Shown here: positions 25,139 through 33,844 of the stretch, one piece after another
Position numbering within the stretch: the first letter of the stretch is position 1
How the letters are laid out: every line of letters begins with the position of its first letter
Source of the DNA: Flavobacteriaceae bacterium 3519-10
GTDB lineage: Bacteria > Bacteroidota > Bacteroidia > Flavobacteriales > Weeksellaceae
DNA: 64,000 nt
Assembly: GCA_000023725.1 (NCBI GenBank)
Contig: CP001673.1
Span: forward strand, 1,250,342 to 1,314,341
Direction of reading: 5' to 3'
Notes under the pieces: model-generated
The model's database searches: none
Seen by the model: the letters and a program-made list of their open reading frames with translations, nothing else
What the model was told of the DNA's origin: nothing
Translations under genes and position numbers: made by a program

Positions 25139-26707
25139 CTATAGCTTTTTCGCATCGTAATCGCTTTCATTCGACAGCCTGTCGACTGATTTCACTGCAA
25201 CGGTGCTGAGTTTCTTTCCATTTTTGGTGAGGGGCAACAGGGTAGCAGTAGTTGTTTTGTTGAGGATCTCAGTTTCCCATACGTCACCATATTTTGAATA
25301 TAGAATCCATTGGAACACCTGATCGGAATCAGCTGACTGCCAGTGAATGCGCGCGGAACTTCCGCTGTTCTGTACCATAAGAATGGGTTTTGCGGGTGGG
25401 GCTGCTTTAATCCAGGGTGTTCTCGGGGGTAGGGCCTTCGTGCGGTAGGCGTCTTTCACTGCCGTGTACATTGCTGAACTTTTCGCCAGACCATCAACAC
25501 TATAATGAATAGTGCCCGCCATACTGTTGTGTATATTCCGAGTGATATCAATCTGACTTACGATCTCGCGCGGCCTGTCCGACACATCCCGCAAGCCTAC
25601 TGTATTCAGACCTGGCCAAAGATGGCGTTTAAGTTTGTTTTCGCTTTCCCACCATTTCAGCAGGCTTGGAAAACTTTGAGGACCGTCGTTTTTCCAGTAA
25701 AGCTGGGGTGCAAAATAATCGAGCCAGCCTTCATTCAGCCATAATTTTGCATCCGCGTACAGCTCATCATACTGCGAGGAGCCTTTGATGCCTTCGGGAA
25801 AGCCCGGTTTCCAGATACCGAATGGACTGATGCCGAACCGTACATGACTTTTTTCGGCTTTAATTTCATCATGAATCCGTTTGATGAATTTATTCACGTT
25901 TCCGCGACGCCAGTCGGCGCGCGATAAGTTACCGCCCGATTTTACATAAGTGTTCCAGGTTTTATTATCCGGAAAATCCTTCCCACTGTTGTAATCACGG
26001 TACGGATAGAAATAGTCGTCGATGTGTATCGCGTCAATATCATATCGTTTTACAAGGTCAGTGATCACTTTGGAGGCCAGATCCTGGGTTTCGTCTGCTG
26101 AAGGATCCATCCAGTACATTCCGTTTCTGAGTTTCACAATCTGCTCGGGCATTTTCTTTACCATAGACTGGCTGGTAACGGGTCCGCCAGTTGTGTGATG
26201 CGCACGGTATGGGTTGAGCCAGACATGCAGTTCCATGCCTCTTTTATGCGACTCGCTGATCCAGAATTCGAGCGGATCATAGAATGGTGATGGCGCCTTT
26301 CCAGTTTCGCCGGTCAGGAAGTAAGACCATGGTTCGAGGTCGCTTTTGTACATCGCATCAGCTGATGGGCGGGCCTGAAAGATAACGGCGTTGAAATTCG
26401 CGTCTCTAAGCAAATCTAAAATTCTGATGGCCTCTTCCTGCTGCTGTTGGGTCGACAGATTATTACGCGAGGGCCAGTTGATGTTAGCGACTGTCGCTAT
26501 CCACACACCGCGGAACTCGCGTTTAACTTCGGGCAGATTTAGCTTAATAACTTCATCCTCAACCGCAGAAGGACGTATTGTAACGGGCTTGGATGACTGA
26601 GGTTTTTCAGCTTTTACGGGGTTTTTAACCTGTTTCTGCGTAGAGCATGAGTTCAGAAAAACAGCACTGGCTAAAAGTAATATAAGTTTTGAATGTCGGA
26701 TGTTCAT
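25139..26707 (-). CDS. GHL10-type glycoside hydrolase lipoprotein
   Basis: 522 residues with a lipobox (VFLNSC, Cys near residue 21). The large domain is the DUF187/GHL10 fold related to TIM-barrel hydrolases: KREFRGVWIATVANINWPS, NFNAVIFQARPSADAMYKS, ELHVWLNPYRAHHTTGG, YDIDAIHIDDYFYPYRDY and RFGISPFGIWKPG. Asp residues in IHIDDYF are in the usual acid/base position. A C-terminal fibronectin-like region follows (ILMVQNSGSSARIHWQSADS). Likely acts on cell-wall or glucan polymers outside the inner membrane; substrate unproven. Confidence 0.92.
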   Translation of the reverse strand: MNIRHSKLILLLASAVFLNSCSTQKQVKNPVKAEKPQSSKPVTIRPSAVEDEVIKLNLPEVKREFRGVWIATVANINWPSRNNLSTQQQQEEAIRILDLLRDANFNAVIFQARPSADAMYKSDLEPWSYFLTGETGKAPSPFYDPLEFWISESHKRGMELHVWLNPYRAHHTTGGPVTSQSMVKKMPEQIVKLRNGMYWMDPSADETQDLASKVITDLVKRYDIDAIHIDDYFYPYRDYNSGKDFPDNKTWNTYVKSGGNLSRADWRRGNVNKFIKRIHDEIKAEKSHVRFGISPFGIWKPGFPEGIKGSSQYDELYADAKLWLNEGWLDYFAPQLYWKNDGPQSFPSLLKWWESENKLKRHLWPGLNTVGLRDVSDRPREIVSQIDITRNIHNSMAGTIHYSVDGLAKSSAMYTAVKDAYRTKALPPRTPWIKAAPPAKPILMVQNSGSSARIHWQSADSDQVFQWILYSKYGDVWETEILNKTTTATLLPLTKNGKKLSTVAVKSVDRLSNESDYDAKKL

Positions 26708-26831
26708 AGGACAAAATAAATGATTTTATTTTAAAAACATTAGGTGGAGGGGAATTTATTAAACGTTTGCACGAACGAAAAATTCCCGCACGTAGATGCG
26801 GGAAGATGTATAATCTAATATTTGTAATAGC

Positions 26832-27635
26832 TTAATTACCTTCTGAATCTTTCGGCTCCTGATCTTTATAGGTTTTCTTGGCCAGCATTTCGTCCGGGGT
26901 CACCGCGGTCTGGGCAGCCTGCATCTTGTTTTTAAGTCCGGGGACTACCATGTCTTTGTCGGACATCAGTGCGTCATAACCAGCTTTTGCAACGTCAGCA
27001 GGATCTGCAAGTTTATCTTGTTCATAAACTTTTGAAACCTCCATTCCGGCTTTATTGAAGAAATCGGTGTCGGTTGGTCCCGGTAGAAGTGCCGTTACCA
27101 CAATTCCATGTTCCTTTACTTCTGCACGCAATGCTTCGGTAAATGACTGCACGAAAGCTTTTGTTCCGTGATAAACCGACTGCCAGGGTCCCGGAAACTT
27201 AGATGCAATGGAAGAAGTATTGAGAATTTTCCCGCTGCCTTGCGCAACCATGTCTTTTAGGAAATGTTTAGTCAGAATCACCAGACTGCAGATATTGAGG
27301 TGAATGATAGAAAGTTCCATCTCGAGTTCGGTCTCCTCAAATTTACCGTACCAGCCGTGGCCGGCGTTGTTCACGAGGATGTCAACCGTTAAGTTCTTGC
27401 CGCGTATTTCGCGGTAAAGCTCGTCTGCCTGCTCCATGTGGAACAGATCTTTCGAAATCGTGATGACGTCGATATTCCCAAGGTTCTTGAGCGCTTCGGC
27501 CGCATTTGAAAGTGCGGTTTCGTCGCGCGCCGCTAAAATAAGGTTATGACCGTCTTTTGCGAAAAGTTTGGCAAGTTCATAGCCGATGCCTGAGCTGCCG
27601 CCGGTAATCAGCGTGTAGGTTTTTTGTGTTTCCAT
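26832..27635 (-). CDS. Short-chain dehydrogenase/reductase
   Basis: 267 residues, classical SDR: NAD(P) loop TGGSSGIGYELAK, NNAGHGWYGKFE, the catalytic Ser in ILNTSSIASKFPG and the Tyr-x3-Lys pair in YHGTKAFVQSFTEAL. The C-terminus (VVPGLKNKMQAAQTAVTPDE) matches the DltE/YqjQ-like group. All catalytic residues are present. Substrate not predictable. No close operon partner. Confidence 0.93.
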   Translation of the reverse strand: METQKTYTLITGGSSGIGYELAKLFAKDGHNLILAARDETALSNAAEALKNLGNIDVITISKDLFHMEQADELYREIRGKNLTVDILVNNAGHGWYGKFEETELEMELSIIHLNICSLVILTKHFLKDMVAQGSGKILNTSSIASKFPGPWQSVYHGTKAFVQSFTEALRAEVKEHGIVVTALLPGPTDTDFFNKAGMEVSKVYEQDKLADPADVAKAGYDALMSDKDMVVPGLKNKMQAAQTAVTPDEMLAKKTYKDQEPKDSEGN

Positions 27636-27714
27636 CTGTATTTATTTTGAGGCAGTGCGAACAGAAATTGTGCCACTCGGAAGAAACTAACCACTGAAGA
27701 CGGCTATGTTTTAC

Positions 27715-28818
27715 CTACTGGAAAAGGGAGCTGCTAACGAAACCTTCAGTGCCCGAAACCGTCTTAATATGATACCAGGCACCGTCTCCGGCAAGTACAT
27801 TCACGGCCGTTTTCTCATCAAGCGTAGCGATAATTTCAAACTGTGTTCCCGGACCGGCGCGTAGATTTGAGCCGGCTTTCACCGCTTTTCCTGCCGGAAC
27901 TGCTGCCTTTTTATAGACTGGTTTTAGGCGTTTGCGGAGATAGGGATAAGGATCCACCGCGCCACCGACCGAGTAAATCCCGAAGTGGAGGTGGGGTGCA
28001 CCGCCTTTTGCGTTGCCCGTACTGCCAACCAGTCCGAGCGTGTCGCCGGTCTTTACCTGTGCGCCGCCCTGCACCATAATGCTGTCGAGATGCGCATAAT
28101 ACAGGGAACTGCCAAGAAGACCGTCGCGCTGCCAAACCTGTTTTCCGCCTAACCCCGAGTTTCCGGTGCGCGTAATATAGCCGTCTGTAGCAGCTACCAC
28201 AGGCGTGCCGCGTGGGGCAAAGATATCAACGCCTTCATGGCTCCGTCCGCCACCATCGCGGCTTGCACCCCAAAAACTCTGCACATCACGGTTAGCTTTT
28301 CCGGCCACCGGAAAGCCCAGCGAGGGCTGCGTATAGATCTTTAAACTGAATGTGCCCTGATAACCAATTTCGGGCTGGATGATGATTTTATGAATTCCGC
28401 TGTTTTCGGTGAAGCGGGTGACGCTGCCGTTCCTGAGCAGTTCAGTTTTAGATGATTCCGCACCGCGTCCGGCTTCGAATATATCAATGAATATTTTAGG
28501 TTCGGGCGCTGTAACTGTTGCTTCGATTACGAGAAGATCGCCTTTCTTTAATCCAACTGAATAACCCAGCGCATATAGGTTATTTGATCCTCCAAAAACA
28601 CTGCCGGAATAACCGTCGGTAATTTGAAGCTGATTTTGTGCAGCGGCAGAGAATTCTGTTTTCCAGCGTGTCATGAGACTGTCGGGTCCCGTAAAGCGCC
28701 GTTCATATTTGGCGCGTTCGGACGGATCGAAAATGTTTTTCGGCATCTTGAAACCGTCGCAGGACACCGCGACAGCTGCTATCAGCACAATTAAAAATAT
28801 ATTTTTAAACCTGAACAT
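27715..28818 (-). CDS. M23 peptidase lipoprotein with C-terminal SH3 domain
   Basis: 367 residues with lipobox VAVSC near residue 20. The LytM/M23 zinc site is RSHEGVDIFAPRGTP (His and Asp), SLYYAHLDS and PHLHFG, all intact. The C-terminal 60 residues (AVKAGSNLRAGPGTQFEIIA to GTEGFVSSSLFQ) form a bacterial SH3 module that binds cell wall. A DD-endopeptidase that cuts peptidoglycan cross-links, or an activator of such enzymes, would fit. Single gene. Confidence 0.93.
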   Translation of the reverse strand: MFRFKNIFLIVLIAAVAVSCDGFKMPKNIFDPSERAKYERRFTGPDSLMTRWKTEFSAAAQNQLQITDGYSGSVFGGSNNLYALGYSVGLKKGDLLVIEATVTAPEPKIFIDIFEAGRGAESSKTELLRNGSVTRFTENSGIHKIIIQPEIGYQGTFSLKIYTQPSLGFPVAGKANRDVQSFWGASRDGGGRSHEGVDIFAPRGTPVVAATDGYITRTGNSGLGGKQVWQRDGLLGSSLYYAHLDSIMVQGGAQVKTGDTLGLVGSTGNAKGGAPHLHFGIYSVGGAVDPYPYLRKRLKPVYKKAAVPAGKAVKAGSNLRAGPGTQFEIIATLDEKTAVNVLAGDGAWYHIKTVSGTEGFVSSSLFQ

Positions 28819-29024
28819 GCAGGGTATACAGCAAAGATGTTGCCGGGCGGGCGATCAACCGTAGAAAGGGCGGTCAGCCGGACGCTATTAACAGATATAA
28901 AAAATTCAAAAACCTTCCCTGTGCATCGGTCCGGTAAAGGAGACTTTTCGCAGCGGGTGGGGTTCAATGCCTAAGAGACCGGATGATGCTTAAAACCCAA
29001 CTCAAGTGCGTTCAGCGATTTCGG

Positions 29025-29858
29025 TTAATAATACGTAAAGTACCGGGTGACCCGTTCATAAGCTTTACCGTCGCGGTAGTATATTTCTTCGGTCCAGTTG
29101 CCCACGCTGTCAATATTTTTCTTCTCCGTCTTATATACTCTTTCGTAGCTTTTCTTGCCGTCGTCATAAGTCTCTGCGGTATAATGATCAGCATCTTCAT
29201 AGCGGACATGGTAAGTCATACTGCCGTTATTATCCAGCGTTGATTTGGTCTTACGAACGTTACTGCTGTCGTAGGTATAAGTGGTCGTAGTCTTCTGCTC
29301 TACACCGTTAGTACGATTCATTAATACCTGTTCGATTAAATTATTACGCCCGTCATATTTAAATTTCAAACTAGTGTCGGACGTTTTTCCGAAATTCGTG
29401 CTTTTAAAAATCAAATTGTTATTTAAATCATATTCCATCCTTTCTGTGAGCCGTAAGGTACCGTCACAATTGTAATAGGTAACCGTCGTTAAATTGTCCT
29501 TTTTATCATATTCATATTTAGTCACGGCACCACAGTCCGTACCATAATGGTAATTTTCCTGTTCATACTTTAAGTTGCGGCTGTTATATTTTCTTACCTG
29601 CCTGGCCTCTGTAACGTCACCATTAATCATCACCGCGGAGACGGCGTTACCGGATGTATCAAATTCAAGGATCATCTCAGTTGGATCCCGGTAGCCGGTA
29701 AGTTTGCCGGAATTATCGATGACTTCCTGCCGGATCACCTTTACTGATTTTACATTTCCTTTCGTACCGGATTCTTTCAGGTAATTCATTTCGCGCATCT
29801 GGGCATGAACGCTGCAGCAAAGGAGAGTGGCTGCAGTTACCAATATTCTGAATTTCAT
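29025..29858 (-). CDS. Exported YD-repeat-like protein
   Basis: 277 residues with a signal peptide (cleavage after SVHA). The body is a run of strands of the pattern YEYDKKDNLTTVTYYNCDG, MEYDLNNNLIFKSTNF and FKYDGRNNLIEQVLMN, i.e. degenerate YD repeats as in Rhs proteins but without a toxin tip or core. Such small flavobacterial proteins form a beta-helix-like or MORN-like sheet; their role is unknown. Located between the M23 gene and a receptor gene, same strand, with separating gaps. Confidence 0.75.
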   Translation of the reverse strand: MKFRILVTAATLLCCSVHAQMREMNYLKESGTKGNVKSVKVIRQEVIDNSGKLTGYRDPTEMILEFDTSGNAVSAVMINGDVTEARQVRKYNSRNLKYEQENYHYGTDCGAVTKYEYDKKDNLTTVTYYNCDGTLRLTERMEYDLNNNLIFKSTNFGKTSDTSLKFKYDGRNNLIEQVLMNRTNGVEQKTTTTYTYDSSNVRKTKSTLDNNGSMTYHVRYEDADHYTAETYDDGKKSYERVYKTEKKNIDSVGNWTEEIYYRDGKAYERVTRYFTYY

Positions 29859-29905
29859 ACGTAAATTTTTAAGACTGCTAAGTTAAGTTACAATACGTCT
29901 GTTAT

Positions 29906-32062
29906 TTAACTTTTTGCGCCGCCGCCTTCTTTTTCTACATTGGTTTTGGTGTTCTCTTTCACTTTCTGGTTTCCGAAACGCTTTACAAAAGTGAACGTCA
30001 CGCCGTACCAGTCCCATTTGTTTACATTCCTGAAGGTTCCGACAGGGGAATAGGTCACGAAGTCGTTACCGGGTCTGCGGAAAATATTATTGAAACGGAT
30101 TCCTGCTTCCATCTGCGTGGCCGGGAACAGTTTGGTGGCTCCGAAGCTGTGGAAGAAATTCATTTTGCTGCCCACTGAATTGCCCCAGTTCTGCGAATGC
30201 AGGCCGCCCCAGCCATTCAGGTTAATGTTTTTATCAAAGAGGTTGGTGTAAGAGAAGTTCGCGGAGCCGTTGAAATTCGTGATATGCTCCTTCATCCCCA
30301 CGAAATTATTTCGCCGCTTAAAATCGCTGTTGTCAGTATAGGACAGTCCAAGGTTAAGGTTTACGTTCAGTTTATTTTTAATAAAATTCTGGTTGGTGTT
30401 GGCGTACAGCGAATAGTTGTTTACGCGGCCGTAGAAAGTGGTGGGCATCGCAATAGTCCGGTCACCCTCTACGGTGTAGGAGGTCCAGTAATCCTGATCG
30501 GTCGTGCTGAAGTTGGCCGAGATAAAATATTTCTTGTACAGGCCCAGTTTAAGGCCAAACCGGTCGCTCGGATTGGGCTGCAGGTCCATATTGCCGCGCT
30601 GGAAGGTGCCGTTATCTGCAGGCATCAGGAAGGGATTGAATTCGGCGAACCAGGGCCGCCAGATGCTGTGTTTGTAAGTGGCGGTGAGATTGTAATTTTC
30701 GTTGAATGAATATTTCAGAAGCAAATCCGGCATCAGCGTTCCGTAGGAATCTTTCCGCTCAACGGAACCAACATCCTGTTTTATAGTGAAGCTGATGTAC
30801 TCATAGCGAAGACCGATCCGTGTTTCGAGTTTTTTAAAGTAAGTTTTGCTGAAGTTGGCGTACACCGAGTTCAGGTTCTCAAGATACCGGAAGGTATTGG
30901 TTCTTGAAGCGTCTTCTGCCCAGGTGTCACCCTCGAAGGTAAAGTAATTGAAGGGCATCACGTTGTTCCTGAAGTTCATTTTTCCGCCAAACTCGAGCTG
31001 GCCGCCCTCATTGGGCAGGGGTTGCGAGTAATCGAGCTTTACATAATACTCACGGTTCCGGTCATCGGCCGCGGTCCGGATCCCTTCGAAGGCTGCCGGA
31101 TCCCATAAGGTGGAATGGGTGCGGGTATTCTCGTTTCCTGAATAATTGATGCCCGCATTGAGGTCGAGGATCCTGCTCTTCTCCTTGTCGTAATATTTGT
31201 AAAAAACATTGCTGCCTAAGAACATGTTAGTGCCATTAGCGTCAACCGTTTTGGCGTACTTCCTCTGCAGTTCGTTATTGATGAAATATTCGCCTGCAGC
31301 ATCGGAAAGGGTGCTATTGGCAGAGCCGTAATATTCAACCACCATACCTACATTATTTTTCTCATCAAGTTCAAATTCTGTCGAAGAGGATGCGGAAGGT
31401 GATTTCCAGACGGTGCTGTTCTCCGTGGTGATTTTGGTCAGCGAGTTGTCTGCGTAGATCAGGTTTTCGTTATAGCTTTTCTGCAGGTTATTATTATGGT
31501 TATAACTTCCGCTTAAAGATTGCGTAAATCCTTTTTTGTGATAATTGAGGTTGACGCTGGAGGACTGCGAGTTTTTATAACTCTGCGAATTATTCATCGA
31601 AACGCTGCCTTTGAGGCCTTCGTTCTCGTTTCTTTTAAGAACAATATTAATCACGGCGCCCGCAGTTTCGTATTTTGCCGACGGCGTTGTGATGACCTCA
31701 ATCTTCAGCAGATTGTCGGCGGCGATGGTTTTCAGATATTCTTTAAGTTCCTTGCCGGTAAATACTGATTTTCTGTCGTTGATGTACACCGTTACGCTGT
31801 TACCTTCTGCCTGAACCTGATCGTTGTTGTCGATATTCACCAAGGGTGTCATGCGCAGCACATCCCAGGTGGTGTTGCCGGTAAGGATGGCGCTGTTGGC
31901 TACATTGAAGACGGTGCGGTCGGCCTTGCTTTCAATCGTAGGCTTGCGGGCAAGCACTACCACCTCTTTGATGTTTTCAGTTTTTACGGTATCATTTTTT
32001 GTTTCCTGGGCGAAGGTGCAGAGGGTGCAGAGCACGGCCGCGGCAATAATAGTTTTTTTCAT
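29906..32062 (-). CDS. TonB-dependent receptor-like outer-membrane beta-barrel protein
   Basis: 718 residues with a signal peptide ending in TFAQ. A plug-like domain comes right after it (NIKEVVVLARKPTIESKADR, TVFNVANSAI, VTVYINDRKSVFTGKELKEY, ITTPSAKYETAGAVINIVLK), then a long barrel of the OMP_b-brl_3 type. The N-terminal carboxypeptidase-regulatory-like domain found in many relatives is missing. The energy coupling and ligand are not known. The downstream partner at 29025 is 47 bp away and may be cotranscribed. Confidence 0.9.
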   Translation of the reverse strand: MKKTIIAAAVLCTLCTFAQETKNDTVKTENIKEVVVLARKPTIESKADRTVFNVANSAILTGNTTWDVLRMTPLVNIDNNDQVQAEGNSVTVYINDRKSVFTGKELKEYLKTIAADNLLKIEVITTPSAKYETAGAVINIVLKRNENEGLKGSVSMNNSQSYKNSQSSSVNLNYHKKGFTQSLSGSYNHNNNLQKSYNENLIYADNSLTKITTENSTVWKSPSASSSTEFELDEKNNVGMVVEYYGSANSTLSDAAGEYFINNELQRKYAKTVDANGTNMFLGSNVFYKYYDKEKSRILDLNAGINYSGNENTRTHSTLWDPAAFEGIRTAADDRNREYYVKLDYSQPLPNEGGQLEFGGKMNFRNNVMPFNYFTFEGDTWAEDASRTNTFRYLENLNSVYANFSKTYFKKLETRIGLRYEYISFTIKQDVGSVERKDSYGTLMPDLLLKYSFNENYNLTATYKHSIWRPWFAEFNPFLMPADNGTFQRGNMDLQPNPSDRFGLKLGLYKKYFISANFSTTDQDYWTSYTVEGDRTIAMPTTFYGRVNNYSLYANTNQNFIKNKLNVNLNLGLSYTDNSDFKRRNNFVGMKEHITNFNGSANFSYTNLFDKNINLNGWGGLHSQNWGNSVGSKMNFFHSFGATKLFPATQMEAGIRFNNIFRRPGNDFVTYSPVGTFRNVNKWDWYGVTFTFVKRFGNQKVKENTKTNVEKEGGGAKS

Positions 32063-32447
32063 GGTAAGTTTACTGCCAATTAGACAACAGAAAAGACCTG
32101 TGTGTTACATTTGGGAGTAAGTATTTTTAGTAAGCAGTGAAATCCGTACCTGCATTACCGCGGTTGTAGCTTAGTTTTTAATTTGGATTAAGATTCCCGG
32201 TGAATGGAAAGATCAACCCATCAATCGCGCCTCCGGCGGATCGCCACCCCTCCTGAGGAGGGGAATGTTGACGGCTGGTTTGCCACGCGGGCAGGGTTTT
32301 GATTAACTCCGACATCATTTTAAAGCACAGTGGTAAGGCCGTGTTCCACTCCGTGAAGGTTTTGTATCACTCCGTGCCGGTTTGTACGTAAATTACGGTT
32401 TAAAAAGTGGAATTTTATTTAATTTGAATTAAACGTACCCTATTACG
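32063..32447. other. Intergenic region with a REP-like palindrome
   Basis: No gene seen. A perfect palindrome CCCCTCCTGAGGAGGGG occupies 32247-32263; this CCCCTCC...GGAGGGG element is of a kind dispersed in Bacteroidota intergenic DNA. Two near-repeats of CACTCCGTG follow at 32348-32377. Confidence 0.55.
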
Positions 32448-33095
32448 TTAAAATCCAAAGTCTTCCATAGTTCTGTAGACTTTAAAGAATATGGAGTCCT
32501 TACCTTTTGAGAACCCGTCGATAGCGCCGTCTTTTTGAAGTTCGGATCTCCTTTTATAAGTGCCGATATTTTTACCCAGCACATTCGCAATAAAGTATTC
32601 TTCGCCTATTGAATTCACAATATAAGCGGTTTCCTTTGTTTTTCCGTCGCCACTTCTCAAGATACAGTCTACCAATGTTTTGGTTTTCATTATATACAGC
32701 ACATGGTCTTTTGATTCGTTTTCCAGTATACGGTAGGCCATTTCCATATAAGCCAGCATTTCTGTGTTGGTCGGGTCCTTTTCTAAATATTTCTCGCCAT
32801 GGATAATTGCTTTTTTCATATTGCCGCTGGAAATATTATCTGAGCATTCGCCGAAGTCTTTATCAAAAAGGCCGGTTGTATACTTTGAGAACTTTTTGCC
32901 GTAGTAGAGGTGGTTCACTTCCTCCCCGGATAATAGGGTAGGATCGAACTTAAATTTATAGATCAGTTTTTCATAATACATCGCTGAGTTTTCGTCCTGC
33001 ACATTCACTTTTATGGAGTCGAAATTTATAATTTGGCCCCATGCAGAAAATGAAAACAGCAGTAAGATCGCGGTTAGTTTTAATTTGGTCATCAT
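32448..33095 (-). CDS. Exported protein, possibly DUF4919
   Basis: 215 residues from the first ATG of a tandem ATGATG; the frame is open further upstream to 33194, but those residues are not signal-like, while MMTKLKLTAILLLFSFSAWG is a good signal peptide. The mature part has FDSIKVNVQDENSAMYYEKL and LLSGEEVNHLYYGKKFS, then a helical TPR-like stretch (HGEKYLEKDPTNTEMLAYME). The spacing resembles DUF4919 of Bacteroidota, an assignment from memory with moderate trust. Function unknown. Confidence 0.6.
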   Translation of the reverse strand: MMTKLKLTAILLLFSFSAWGQIINFDSIKVNVQDENSAMYYEKLIYKFKFDPTLLSGEEVNHLYYGKKFSKYTTGLFDKDFGECSDNISSGNMKKAIIHGEKYLEKDPTNTEMLAYMEMAYRILENESKDHVLYIMKTKTLVDCILRSGDGKTKETAYIVNSIGEEYFIANVLGKNIGTYKRRSELQKDGAIDGFSKGKDSIFFKVYRTMEDFGF

Positions 33096-33194
33096 TGTGG
33101 TTTTGGATTTAAGTTCAATAAGGATTTGGATATTGATGTGTCTGGGGGGGGTAAATATAATCAAATGTATGATCTGCAAATATCCTGAGTTCAA

Positions 33195-33844
33195 TTATTT
33201 ATTAGTACAAATAGTTCTTAAGTCATTTATGCCCTTTACTTGCGGACGGAGGGGAGCGAGACAGAGTGAGAAACCTGTTTTGACAGCAATAGCGAGAGCC
33301 TCAGCCACCGGGACCTCTGCAATTAGAACCTGAGGATCCGAAGGTGGGAGAACCGGAAGGTGGCTTCGAGAGCCTCAGCCACCGAAAGTACCAGCCAGTT
33401 CGGGCCGCAGCCATTAGAGCCTCGCCAATCGCTGATAACGCCAGTCATAGTTGAAGACGCAGGAAATCTAATTTATTATTATGATAAGAAATAACGCTTT
33501 TTGATTGTAAATCGGCGATATCAGCCATTTTTTCTACGCAAAAGATAAAAAAAATTCAAATAAATTGACAGTTCCGCAAAATTATTTATCTTTATCCTCC
33601 AAAGGTTACAGATCTTACATTCTACATGACAATCCGTTTGTGCAATGGAGGGCAATAGAACTAACACCTTATAATACAGTACCAAACAAATATCTATACT
33701 CCATTAAAAAACCAGATTCACGCATTAGGACCTGCACACGACCCGCTCACCGGCGGGCCATTTTCGCGCACCTGTATATGGATTCTGCGTTTTTTCTGGC
33801 ACTAACTCTCCATTCTGACAACTATCTATCCTAAATAATTTTGT
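33195..33844. other. Intergenic region with imperfect dispersed repeats
   Basis: No convincing gene in 650 bp. CGAGAGCCTCAGCCACCG occurs twice (33293-33310 and 33367-33384); the second copy forms a GGTGGCT/AGCCACC hairpin. A possible promoter TTG...TATCTTTA near 33564-33593 could serve the adhesin gene with a long leader. Confidence 0.5.

Noticed and set aside
33565..33834. Small gene before the adhesin
   Set aside because: Low-complexity translation, no signal or family, overlaps the likely promoter and leader region.
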